Notes: generated by a model from the sequence alone, not told the origin. Positions 49,523 to 61,081 are shown, counted from the first letter of the stretch. The stretch: 64,000 nt of DNA from Paraspadella gotoi (GCA_051294375.1 CM119267.1:6798251-6862250); one strand, 5' to 3'. Made by a program: numbers and translations.

Positions 49523-49546
49523 TATGAAATTGGTACAACCAATATA
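49523..49546 (+). repeat. 24-nt motif shared with position 1458
   Basis: Exact 24-base identity with 1458-1481 (begins TATGAAATTGGTACAACCAA). Part of it also appears in repeat R1 copies. Confidence 0.8.
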
Positions 49547-49595
49547 TAAGATTAGGGATAGTCAGATTAGTCTTTCCTTTCCTTTTATTTTTTTT

Positions 49596-49635
<40 letters not shown>

Positions 49636-49639
49636 TTTT

Positions 49640-49703
<64 letters not shown>

Positions 49704-49743
49704 TATTCTTTCTTTCTTTCTTTTTTTCTTTTTTCTTTCTTTC
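49596..49743 (+). repeat. (CTTT)n microsatellite
   Basis: About 35 units with a few longer T runs. Confidence 0.97.
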
Positions 49744-49880
49744 TATCTCTCTATCTATTATTCGATATCCCAACATAAAAATCCAATAAGACGCCGTGTA
49801 AACGGCACGCGCGGCGAGTAAACTCGGAAATAAACAAAGACAACAGAAGAAGGAAAAGAAAACAATGTCAACCTTTCCGT

Positions 49881-49884
<4 letters not shown>

Positions 49885-49950
<66 letters not shown>
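49885..49950 (+). repeat. (CT)n microsatellite
   Basis: Pure CT tract ending directly at the left TTAA of the MITE-like element. Confidence 0.97.
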
Positions 49951-49952
<2 letters not shown>

Positions 49953-50797
49953 AAGGGGACCAAGTGACCAGGGGAGGTAAAAAGCTGAAAGCATAACGTT
50001 TAACCCTTTAATTTAAGCTGGTTCTGACTATATGATTCTTTTTTTTATAATCATTTGGGAAAGTAGTTAAAAAATTCGATATAATCAGCTTGCTTAATTT
50101 TTTTTTTTAAATCGGTAAGAAGAAAATCTTTTTCAAATTTATAATTTTTTTTTTTAAAAAAGGATAAGATCTAATTTTAAAAAGATTTTCAGCTTTTATA
50201 ACAAAAATTTATAATAAAAAAAACTCAGAATGAATCAAAATTTAAGGTATCGACTGATTTTTTTAAAACTTTTTTTAAAAGATTCTGTTAATTGGATAAA
50301 AATAAAACTCTTTGAAGTAATATAAATATAAAAAGAAGATAAAGGTTCTGTACTTTTGCTATATTCTTAATTATTATAATTAGGAATTAATATAATTTAA
50401 TAATACATATAAGGGATGAATATGAATATTAATTAATAGTTATTACAGTTTTATTTCTATAAGAATACAATTTAAGTTTGATTTTTCTGCTTTTCAGTGA
50501 ATATAAAAATAAAAAGCTTTTGTTCAATAACGCTTAATCCTAAAATTGTAGCTTTATACAATAAAAAATAAAAATTTGGAATTTAGTAAAAAATATTTTC
50601 AAATGTAAAAATAAAATAATAGATCATATACATATTTAGGTAGGATTAACTAAATTTTTGTTTCTGCTACAATAAGAGATAGGAATTTTTTAGCCACTTT
50701 CTTGTGTAAAGAAAAATTAATGATTATCACCATTCAAATTCCTTTGATGATAGACCCTTAAGCTTATGATATCATTTTTTTCACTGGGTCCCCTTAA
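49951..50797. mobile_element. TTAA-flanked MITE-like element, 839 bp
   Basis: Terminal inverted repeats GGGGACCAAGTGA (49955-49967) and, reverse-complemented, GGGGACCCAGTGA (50781-50793) match at 12 of 13 bases. Both ends are bordered by TTAA (49951-49954 and 50794-50797), the target duplicated by piggyBac-type transposases. The interior is very AT-rich with no coding frame, so it would be non-autonomous. Inserted at the end of a CT microsatellite. Confidence 0.65.
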
Positions 50798-51163
50798 AGC
50801 TATTTCTTTCCCTTTTCTTTTTTGTTCTCTCGCTTTTCTATCCTTTTTTTATGTTTAATTCAATATTCTGTTAATGTAAAGTTACCATGACTGTAATATT
50901 TTAGTTTTTAAGAAAAAATGTACATAGCCTTTACGTTTCTTATCAATAATTATAAAAGTATATACATGTAACTTAATTGAAATTCATCTCTGCTCCGTCG
51001 GAGGAGACCGTGGGAGAAAAACAACAAACAGAAAGGCAACATCAAACGAACTTGCGGGAGAAAACAACTAAACAAATATACAATACAATACGAACTTACA
51101 ACACGGTGAAAAATGTATAGACATTCGATAACCGTAGTTAATATGCAATTTCAGAAACACCTG
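50798..51163. other. AT-rich single-copy DNA
   Basis: No gene seen. Confidence 0.6.

Positions 51164-51246
<83 letters not shown>
51164..51246 (+). repeat. (AAT)n microsatellite
   Basis: About 27 units. The poly-Ile frame across it is an artefact. Confidence 0.98.
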
Positions 51247-51453
51247 TAATAATATTAATAATAACAATTATAATGTATCATTCTTATACAGATATATACC
51301 CCTGTTATAATAATAAGGAATGATAATGATAATGATAATAATTCTAGCTTTTTCAGACACATCTTGCCTTACCATTCATTCGGCTTCCAGTTTTGAGAAA
51401 AGCGTTTTGAATAAAGAGCAAAATCCAAACTTAATGTGTCTCTCACTCTCCTT

Positions 51454-51458
<5 letters not shown>

Positions 51459-51509
<51 letters not shown>
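51459..51509 (+). repeat. (CT)n microsatellite
   Basis: Pure CT tract. Confidence 0.96.
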
Positions 51510-51513
<4 letters not shown>

Positions 51514-51744
51514 ATCTCTCTTTTATGGTTTGGTTTTCTATGCCATAATCTAGAATCGTTCTCTCCATTCGATAGACTTTTTCTCTCAGTTAAATTAAAG
51601 AAAAAAAATAAATTTTATAATTTTTTTTTTTTGAGTCTTCGACTTTGGCGGCCATTTTGAAAAAAAAAGTTTTCTTTTCAGTTTGAGCAAAAAGATAGGG
51701 ATTGAGGGAAAAAGGTTGGGGAATTCGTGATCTGTCTTAGATCA

Positions 51745-52235
<491 letters not shown>

Positions 52236-52331
52236 AGCGAGACAAAGAGACGACATAAATCTCGATTTCCAGGGAAACGTGGAATTTTCTTTCCGGCAGT
52301 AAAATGTAACCGAATCGCCATTGGTATTTTT

Positions 52332-52850
<519 letters not shown>

Positions 52851-52851
52851 T

Positions 52852-53002
52852 TTTCTTTTTTTTCTTTTCTTTTCTTTTCTTTCTTTTTTCTTTCTTTTTT
52901 TCTTTCTTTCTTTCTTTTTTTTTTCTTTCTTTCTTTCTTTCTTTTTTTGGTTGTTTCCCATTTTCGCTTCATTTCACCCCTTCTTCCCGTTTCACCAATT
53001 TT

Positions 53003-53098
<96 letters not shown>
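52852..53098 (+). repeat. (CTTT)n then (CT)n microsatellites
   Basis: CTTT-type array to 52948 and a pure CT tract from 53003 to 53098. The 233-residue Ser/Leu/Phe frame crossing them is rejected. Confidence 0.96.
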
Positions 53099-53101
<3 letters not shown>

Positions 53102-53323
53102 TTGTCACTTTTTCCTTTAACCCAAGACCTTTTATACTAAATTTCAAATATTACATAACTCTCTTTCCTAAACGTCTAGACTCACCTTCTTTCTCGATTC
53201 CGAGTTCAGCCATCATTTTCGGTTTTCCCCCCGCATTTTCCTTTCCTTACCTCACCCACCTCCCAAGTTTCCTTACCTTCCTCATCCACCACCCCCCTTC
53301 CCCAACCTTCCCTCATCCACACA

Positions 53324-53604
53324 CAATGTTATATTTGAAAATGGGCCTCCAGGTTAACGCCCTGCTCCTTCCTCCGTCCGCCTATCTCGTTCACAATGTT
53401 ATATTTCTAAAAAAGGCCTCCAGGTTAAACTGCCCTGCTCCTTTCCTCCACGTCCGCCTATCTCGTACACAATGTTATATTTTGAAAAAGGGCGTCCAGG
53501 GTTAACGCCCCTGCTCCTTCCTCCGTCCGCCTTATCTCGTTACACGAATGTTTATTATTTGTAAAAGGGCCTCCAGGTTAACGCCCTGCTCCTTCCTCCC
53601 CCTT
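53324..53604 (+). repeat. Minisatellite, unit 70-76 bp, about 3.8 copies
   Basis: Units start at 53324, 53394, 53470 and 53545. Each carries CAATGTTATATTT, GGCCTCCAGGTTAA and CCTGCTCCTTCCTCCGTCCG. Copies differ by one- to three-base indels. Confidence 0.92.
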
Positions 53605-53681
53605 CCCTTCCTCTAGAATTTTCAGTCTTTGTCGTTTCCGTCCATATTTTCCCGATTCCTCTCTCCCTGTTTCGCACGACT

Positions 53682-53711
53682 GCCATTTTGCCATTTTTGC
53701 CATTTTTGCCA
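53682..53711 (+). repeat. Short tandem repeat of TGCCATTTT
   Basis: Three to four 9-bp units. A second small array, (ACGGACGA)-type, lies at about 53797-53826, and GTGATTAGTGA-type repeats at 53892-53938. Confidence 0.85.
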
Positions 53712-54252
53712 TTCTGGGCGAGGAGAGAACCTTGGGTTCTTCATCCATCCTAATCCTCGCGACTCGACGGCGTCACCTCGGGAGAATCCGCGCGGAAACG
53801 GACAAACGGACGAACGGACGAACGGACTGCGCGTGAATGGACTTCCGCGGACGGATTGACTCGAGGGAAAATATTGTCTCCCTTCGGAATGTAATAGTGA
53901 TTAGTGATAGCGAATAGTGATTAGTGAATAGTGATTATCAACTCTTTCAGACAGTGAAAATTAGCGAAAATGAACTGTGTACGGACAGAGGGACAAATAC
54001 ATGCCTACAGAATATGTGCACTGTTGATGTTGAGTGTTTACGGATGACAGTAAAAAAGCAAGAACCCTGATTTCACATTTCGCTTTTCAGCGACAGCGAG
54101 GCGACGACAAATCTCTCTACTCTCTTCTATTTTTTGTGTGTTTTTTTTTCGCACCATACGATTCGAAATTTAAAGTCAAATCTGTCATTTCGAAGTACAA
54201 GGATTATTATTTTAAAAACCGATACCACTTTTTGCGTTCGATTCTCTACTTT

Positions 54253-54482
54253 AAGCTCCTATCTTTGGGGCTCCTCTCATTCCAGCTCCCATCCTTCCAG
54301 CTCCTCTCATTCCAGCACCTCTCGTTACCTGCTCCTCTATTCTCAGCTCCTATCTTTCCGGCTCTTCTCTATCCAGCACCCCTCGTTTCTTGCTACTCCC
54401 TTTTCGGCTCCTATCTTTCCGGCTCCTCTCTTTCTGGCACCCCTCATTTCCTACTCCTCTCTTCTCAGCTCCTATCTTTCTT
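54253..54482 (+). repeat. Pyrimidine-rich minisatellite
   Basis: Repeats of GCTCCTATCTTTCCGGCTCC, CCAGCACCCCTCGTTTC and similar 15-18 bp modules in a higher-order period of about 60-65 bp. The Ser/Leu frame through it is periodic and not a gene. Confidence 0.8.
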
Positions 54483-54603
54483 CCTCGTCCTTTTTCGCTT
54501 CCATCGCCAAATCCTGAAAGAGGGAAATGATTAGGGCGATAAAAACAGAAATGGAACCGCTATACTTTTCCCCCGTTCCTGAGGACATCTCCAATGTGCC
54601 CTT

Positions 54604-54723
<120 letters not shown>

Positions 54724-54954
54724 TCCATCGTAATCTCGCGCTTTTATTGCTACCGTCGCCATTTTAAGGATTCCACGAAAAACGATTAATTTTTGTGAGC
54801 TAAAATCTTTTTTTTTTCTTGTCGCTCATCTCCTTACGAATCGTTATGTTTAACAATTTACGCTACGTACAGAGTCCTACAACATTTGAGAAATAGAAAT
54901 AGAAATTGAAATAGAAATAGAACAACTCCAGTGGAATAGTAAAACAATTAAGGG

Positions 54955-55050
54955 GCGTCCAGGGTATTGCTATAATATTATATTGTAAGATATATGGAAG
55001 CCTCAATTCACCACAGATTGTCTAAAGTCAGGGGAAAGATAGTTGGTCAA
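54955..55050 (-). repeat. Dispersed repeat family R1, diverged
   Basis: Plus strand: TATTATATTGTAAGATATATGG, AGCCTCAATTCACCACAGA and TGTCTAAAGTC line up with 59715-59780. Confidence 0.5.
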
Positions 55051-55291
55051 ATTAGTAGTACCAGAAATCATCAGAAATCGTATAATAAATAAAAAATAAC
55101 AACTTTTGCAAGATAACCGAATCAAAATGGATTATTTTACGCTATCGTCGTGTCAGACGGTTTCCATCGGATTGAAAACGAGAGAAAAGAAAAAAAAATA
55201 TAGATAAAACAAAAGACGTCTTCGTAGTGATTTATTTTTCGAAGAACTGAAGGAAAAGACTGGAGGCCTCTGGCGGGAAAGAAATCAAAAC

Positions 55292-55294
<3 letters not shown>

Positions 55295-55352
<58 letters not shown>

Positions 55353-55373
55353 AGGAGAGAGAGAGAGAGAGAG
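55295..55373 (+). repeat. (GA)n microsatellite
   Basis: GA tract with two short interruptions. Confidence 0.97.
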
Positions 55374-55494
55374 AATGGAGAGCAAAGATGAAAAATGGTA
55401 AATAAAGGAAATGTTAATGGCGGTCGATTGAGGAAAAGAAAAATGGAGGCTTGTTTATTTTCTTCGGGTTTTTTTTTCGGTGGAGGATGAAAGA

Positions 55495-55701
55495 TGAAAG
55501 AGGGGAGGGGAGGAAAGGGAGGAAAAGGGAGGAAAGAAAGAGAGAAGGAGGAAAGGAGGAAGGAAGGGAGAAAAGGGAGAAGAAAGAGAGAAAGGAGGAA
55601 AGGAGGGAAGAGGAAGAGAAAGAAGAAGTTAAAGTGGAGGAAAGGAAGATAGACGGAATGGGAAAAAGAGTGATGGTCTTAGAGAGAGAGAGAGAGAGGA
55701 G

Positions 55702-55760
<59 letters not shown>

Positions 55761-55827
55761 TAGATAGAGAGAGAGAGATAATGAGAAGAGAGAGAGAGAG
55801 AGAGAAAGGGAGAGAGAGAGAGAGGGA
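55495..55827 (+). repeat. Polypurine region with (GA)n microsatellite
   Basis: GGAAA/GGGAGG-type purine DNA to 55670, then GA tracts from 55680 to 55827 including a short GATA run. Confidence 0.93.
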
Positions 55828-55829
55828 AA

Positions 55830-56147
55830 ATCTCGCTGACTCCATATTCATAATAATTCATGCTCTGTTGTCTCCACAGAAAATTCGAAAGAGAGTGAAG
55901 TTTAGATTACATTTTTTCCCTTTTTTTTTGTCGATAATGTTGACTCGTCTCAGTTTTAATTAAAATTCTTCTTTATTTATTTTTTCTCGGATCAAGTTCT
56001 TCCCATTATTTATTTTTTTTAATTATTTGGTCGTCTTCATTCTTTTCTTGTAATCTCCGTTCTAGATCTTGTTAATATCCCATATTTTATTCGCCTCGAA
56101 TATATATTTAATAAGTCAGCCTCAACTAAATACGTTTTAATAATTCA
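55830..56147. other. AT-rich DNA downstream of the D-serine dehydratase-like gene
   Basis: No gene seen. Contains possible poly(A) context. Confidence 0.6.
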
Positions 56148-56153
56148 TTTATT
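56148..56153 (-). terminator. Candidate poly(A) signal of the D-serine dehydratase-like gene
   Basis: AATAAA on the minus strand about 335 nt past the TGA at 56487, in AT-rich sequence. It is the first exact hexamer I noticed downstream of the gene. No transcript evidence is available. Confidence 0.3.
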
Positions 56154-56430
56154 GAGCAGTATATATTTTTCTCGGTGAAATCATCATAAAGATTTTTGTC
56201 CTCAAATCGTTTTGTCAAAATATCATTACAGGAGATACAGAGATAGAACCGGATCAAAGACTCGGGGTGAAATCAACGAAATGGAATCAAGCTCTCTGAT
56301 TGGTCGAGACCCGAAAGGAATCGGCCAATAGGCGGATGGGCTTAAATGATATCATCGCATCGATGTCGGTTCCTTGCGCGTCGCCGATTTTCCCGCCATG
56401 AATGACTAATTGTCATTTTGGTTGAGCTTT

Positions 56431-56490
56431 AATCGTAGCCTCGATCCCAATGTTCGTCAAAATCGTAGCCTCGATCCCAATGTCCGTCAA
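56431..56490 (-). repeat. 30-bp tandem duplication at the end of the D-serine dehydratase-like gene
   Basis: Two 30-bp units (56431-56460 and 56461-56490) differ at one base. The gene-proximal unit overlaps the TGA stop codon, so the second unit lies just inside the 3' UTR. A frame-changing indel here would extend the C terminus. Confidence 0.8.
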
Positions 56491-58239
56491 AATCCGCGAC
56501 ATGGTCGATACCGACCAACGATTCTGCCGCCGCGCTGAACCCAGTAGAAGGGGAACATCCCCGCTGTGGCGCAGGAGTTGAAAGGGATGAAACTCAATTT
56601 GCTTCCGATCTGAAATAAAAAAGTACAAGTTTCATTTTTATTTTTGATCGTGGGCCGGAAATATTTAAAAAGATTGTCCGAGAAAATTATCCTCTATCTA
56701 ATTTAAACTATTTTCACAAAAAATTTTATAGAATATTATTATTTTGATTAATATCTTTTAAATGACTCTTCAGTCTTCAGTCTTCAGTCTCTTCAGTCTT
56801 CACTGTAGTCTGGGTCGTTATAAATGCTAAGACGAATGCCAGACATCATTCGTACATTGCGTCAGGCGGCTCAAGTTTTTATGGATCACGGAAACAACTA
56901 CGAAGTAGAAAACTAATTACTCAGTTGTGCTTGCAAATATGATCATAATCATGATCGGGTTTAGAAGATTCTCACCGGATATTTATCGAATTCGACTTCT
57001 CCTTCCAACGAAGTCACAAATCCGATCTCTTGAGTCATCTTCTTCATCTTCAGCTCCGGATGATCTGCGAAATGAAAGAGTGTGGACGCAACAAGTTTCA
57101 GAGTAAGAATAATTTATTCTTCAACAACGTTATAAACAATAACAGTCAAAAATGCTCAGATGCTAAGTCTATTACAATGGTATTTACAAAGGTCAACGTT
57201 TGACCATAAAGGTCAACGTTTTGACCATAAATAAGTTGGGGGGGAATTGAGCGAGGTAAGTTCAGTAAGGTCAAGTGGTTTGACTGAGGTTGCGTGTTCT
57301 AGATGTTCGTCCACAAGAGATTCTTTTATTTTCCGCTGGTATTTATTTATTTATATTCTTCCTTAAGTAAGTCTAGAACATAACCCGAGTCAGAGGGAAA
57401 ATACTTATTGATTACGAAAAAACGTGTTTTGTGGTCGTATATTCACACCACCTCACGTCCACGATCGTTCAGCCAATTCCATTGGCTCAAAGAGAAAACA
57501 CACCATCCCAGGCGTAGTGTTCCATCCACAGTCGTAACGACTTCCCTCTGCGTTGGCAAAGTGACCCCGTTCTAAGGTAACCGCGCCAGTTTCTAGATGC
57601 GTCATTGAGGGTCGGAAGCCCCCAAAGCCAACAGTGAGATGCCCCATGCCAATGGGCATCACAGGCTACCCGGGTCTTGCCATAGTTAAACATTTTTACT
57701 ACCTTTTACCTTTTAATAAAAAAGTCGTAAGACCTTGTCTTAATTTCCCGCTATGCTTGGTTCGGTGCCTTAATCCAAAGTAATGAATCATTACTAATGA
57801 TGCAAGCGAGTATATTTATCATGATGAAAATTTACCGGGTGAACAAAAATTTATAACTCGCCTGGTCACCAATAACTGGCAAGAGAGTACATTAACATAG
57901 TCTGGTTGCATATCATTTAACACCTATCATCCAGCCCTCCCTCCCACATCACGTTTCTTGCCTTCAATGTGACAATACCCCTGCACTACGTCGTCGCATG
58001 TGTGCAGCGTCAGGGCGCAGGCGCCGCAGTCGACGAGCAGGACGTTCTCCTCCTTCCGGTGGCTGATGACGGAGGTGGCGACTCTGACGGCGACGTCGTC
58101 GAAGGAACAGGAGCCGGCGAGGATTTCCGCGAAATCGTTGAAGACGTAATTGCCCGGATGAACTTCAGTCATTTCGTGGATGTTGGGCGGAGGTTTACTG
58201 CAGGTGGGCGTGGAGCCGATTCCCCACAAGTCGCCTGTC

Positions 58240-58272
<33 letters not shown>

Positions 58273-61081
58273 GAAATATATACTTGAAAGTCGGTAAATC
58301 ATTATTTCAAAATTAAACGTTATATTTCATCGAAATATTTATATTAGCAACTTTTAAAAAAAAATGGCAGGATTGATTGATTTGATCGACCTTTCCAGCC
58401 AGTTCGTTCTTTCACCATTTTCACGGCGCTAGACATCCGATTGACGGCTTCGCTGAAAATCAACAATACAGAATTCTTTTTTATACTTGGACGTTAAATT
58501 ATATTTCTACCAAAACCTTCAAAAACTTTCTTCTCATTTCTCACCTCGCGATTATTCTTATTTCTTCTTCGCCTCGAGCGTCGGAACTTTGGCCGCAATG
58601 GGAGTAAAAGGCTTTCACTTCGATGATGTCATCCACCTTGCAGTAAAATTAAATTAAAAAATTAATAATGACATAAATTGTATTGGACGGAAGGTTCAGA
58701 TGTAATTATACGATAATAAAGAAAATATTATTTTTTTCAATCGACATTGAAAGAAGAGAAAAGAGAAATTACGTACATATCGGTATATTAAATTGCATAA
58801 ATCATAGGGAGAGGGAGATGACGATCGAAGAAAAGTTATTAAGTAAAAAGGGGAAACAATAAAATTGTCTCCCTTATTTTTGTGCCACTCCGTTCTGAGT
58901 TCGCCATCGACTATCGTTATCAAATAGATATAATTTTGTTTTTTAAAGTTGTGAATGAGTCTTAAAACATCTTACATATTTTTAATTAGAATTAAACGTA
59001 TGATAAATGATAAACATCCGATTCGGCAGCCACTTTCGTCCACTTGCCTTCAGCATCATCTGGACCAAGTGGACGAGCTCCTCGCTGTCGAAAGGTTGAC
59101 CTTCCCGTCCGAAGCCGACGTCAACGGCGACGAAGACCGACCACCTCTTCGTCGGGAGAGGATCGTCGAGGAGCGCTTGAAGACCGACTCGACTGTCCAC
59201 CTAAAAAGAGATTAGAATTTTCAAAATTCTAAAGACACTTTTTATTGTTTATAGTACAATTAATATTTTAAAAAGATTAAATCTTGAGCTTAAAATAACA
59301 AAATCCCAGTCTCACCATGACGTGCAAGAGGTTTAGCCTTTCGACGAGCCGCTTCAAGCGCGGGATCCTGTTGGGAATGACTGGACATGCGACGAAGATG
59401 TCGTCAAAGCCGCCGGAGGCAAAGAACTCTGCCTTGAGAAAAAAAAATGATGAGAAAATATTTATTAATGTATATTAGTTATTAATCATAGACCGAGAGA
59501 AATTAATAAAATCTATATTTAAGACCAATTTTACAATAAAACTATTGTTTGGTTTCGTCTATGAAAACGCCTCATGTTTTCAAAGCTCCTTCATTTAGTC
59601 TTACATTGAAACATTCTTTTAAATATTTTCCATTTCATTGATAGGGAAGCCAGGTACACTGGGAGTGAATAAATGAGACTGTGAGAGAGTCTTGATTGAA
59701 AGCTTGCAGGGACCTGCTATGTCATTATATTGTAAGAGTGATGAAGGCCTTAAACCACCAAAGCCTGTCCAAAGTCCAATTTCATACCACAGAAAATTTT
59801 TAGTAATCTCTGACGAATTTCTAAATGCTCGAGCGGCATCATCGCCATTAAGAGAACTCGAAAATCTCAACTCGATTCACTCTTGACGAGCAGATTGGTC
59901 TTTGATCTCATCTTGACCTATAAAACTATCCAACGGTTTTTCCTAGAGAATTTTCCCGCCTTTTTCTTAACTCGAGAAATTCGCCCAAAGCATTTCGGCG
60001 ATCGGTCAAATGATTCACGATAAATGCTTTCGAGCGAAATCGTTCGATTATTCAGTTCCCCCTCAGCAGCAAAGGAACGGGTCCTGGGCTTGGAACCAGG
60101 CATGGTGGTTTTCCAGGGGCCCAAGGCGATTTACGGCCGTCCTCACTCCTCACGCTTTCCGCAGGGTGGATGTATTGCTCAAGGGGCCACCGGCTTGGTG
60201 AACTTATCCAATGCCCGACAACAAAATTACGAATACGACAGAATAAACAATTTTTCCTTCAACGACCTGAGCCAAAGTCGAGACGACGATTCCCCGTTTC
60301 GATCCGCCCGTCATCATCTCTCCGATCTCAAGAGTCTTGTGGGTTTTCATGTGAGGCCGCAGCGCCATCTGCTTTTCCTCGTAAAATTTCAAAAACCTGT
60401 TGTTATCGATCAATATGTATACGAAAACCGCAATCTTCGGAAGATGATCAATATTAATATCATTTATTTCATTCATTATCGTGAAATGATATTTCATATC
60501 AACATCGAATTATCATTAATTTAATATTACAAACACAAGTTTACCTCGAACAATTTCGCTCGACGACATCGAGATCAATCAAGAAAGCCGGAGTGAAAAC
60601 CTGAGAAGAAAAAAACGAACAAAGGAACATCGGGATCGAATTTTGGATTGTAAATAAATAAATAAATAAATAAATAAAGAAATAAATACATAAATACATA
60701 AATACATAAATACATAAATACATAAATAAATACATAAATACATAAATAAATAAATACATAAATACATAAATAAATAAATAAATAAATACATAAATAAATA
60801 AATAAATAAATAAATAAATACATAAATACATAAATAAATAAATAAATAAATACATAAATAAATAAATAAATAAATACATAAATAAATAAATAAATACATA
60901 AATAAATAAATAAATAAATAAATACATAAATACATAAATACATAAATAATTACATATATACATAAATAAATAAGCTCCGAACCTCGTCAAGGCTCTCTGG
61001 TTTTTCTTCAACCTCGTCGTCGCGCTCTCCCCTTCGCTCAACGTCTTTGATGAAGAGCTCCGCCTTTTCTTGTTTGGTCAT
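56487..61081 (-). CDS. D-serine dehydratase-like PLP enzyme, 10 exons, complete
   Basis: Exons on the minus strand (high to low): 61081-60983, 60601-60546, 60396-60267, 59432-59316, 59200-59048, 58636-58545, 58452-58391, 58234-57962, 57064-56976, 56609-56487. They join to 1194 nt, which is 397 residues plus TGA, with all phases compatible. The N-terminal alanine-racemase-like barrel begins with [15 protein letters not shown] (about 35-49). The PLP lysine is expected in RPHMKTHKT (Lys69), followed by [19 protein letters not shown] and a conserved FYSHCGQ. The C-terminal domain has [21 protein letters not shown] and [11 protein letters not shown], ending in [11 protein letters not shown]. The family removes water and ammonia from D-serine to give pyruvate, using PLP and Zn2+, and is normally cytosolic. 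The metal motif IPxHSC is here IPFNSC (Asn368, Cys370), so a zinc ligand may be lost. Donors after exons 5 and 8 read GC. The ATG at 61081 gives a full-length N terminus. D-threonine aldolase-like relatives share the fold. Confidence 0.88.
57196..57232. repeat. Tandem pair of imperfect palindromes in intron 8
   Basis: Two adjacent units of AAGGTCAACGTTTGACCATA type. Each is an inverted repeat of GGTCAA and TTGACC around a CG or similar centre. The units resemble nuclear-receptor half sites (AGGTCA), but the spacing is non-standard and they may equally be a transposon remnant. Confidence 0.5.
57430..57720 (-). other. GC-richer island in intron 8, possible transposon fragment
   Basis: About 290 bases are more GC-rich than the surrounding intron and lie between exon 8 (57962) and exon 9 (57064). 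Two overlapping minus-strand frames of 69 and 68 residues are open across it. Neither resembles the enzyme nor any family I recognise. The composition shift suggests an inserted mobile-element fragment. No second copy was found in the window. Confidence 0.3.
58241..58274 (-). repeat. (CT)n microsatellite serving as polypyrimidine tract of intron 7
   Basis: On the minus strand a (CT)n run ends six bases before the exon 8 splice acceptor (TGACAG|GCGAC at 58234). No other pyrimidine tract is present, so the microsatellite itself occupies the position of the splicing polypyrimidine tract. Confidence 0.85.
59640..59800 (-). repeat. Dispersed repeat family R1, copy in intron 3 of the D-serine dehydratase-like gene
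   Basis: The minus strand reads ATGAAATTGG, ACTTTGGACAGGC, then GACATAGCAGG, CTGCAAGCTTTCAATCAAGA and CTCACAGTCTC, followed by ATTTATTCACTCC. The same order recurs at 1519-1650 on the plus strand and, more diverged, at 8692-8820, 13056-13190 and 54955-55050. This is probably an old SINE-like or MITE-like fragment. The short open frames across it are not genes. Confidence 0.7.
60651..60973 (-). repeat. Tetranucleotide array (TTTA with interspersed TGTA) in intron 1
   Basis: About 80 tetranucleotide units, read on the plus strand as AAAT with frequent ATAC interruptions, fill nearly all of the intron between exon 1 (ends 60983) and exon 2 (starts 60601). Because 4 and 3 are coprime, all three minus frames stay open as Phe/Ile/Tyr/Leu repeats; those frames are not genes. 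Confidence 0.95.

Noticed and set aside
57969-58316. 115-residue plus-strand frame
   Set aside because: Antisense shadow of exon 8 of the D-serine dehydratase-like gene.
58982-59232. Plus-strand frames at 58955-59232
   Set aside because: Antisense to exon 5, which has clear family similarity and matching splice sites on the minus strand.
60024-60524. 166-residue plus-strand frame
   Set aside because: Antisense to exon 3 and its intron; the minus-strand reading contains the PLP-lysine motif.
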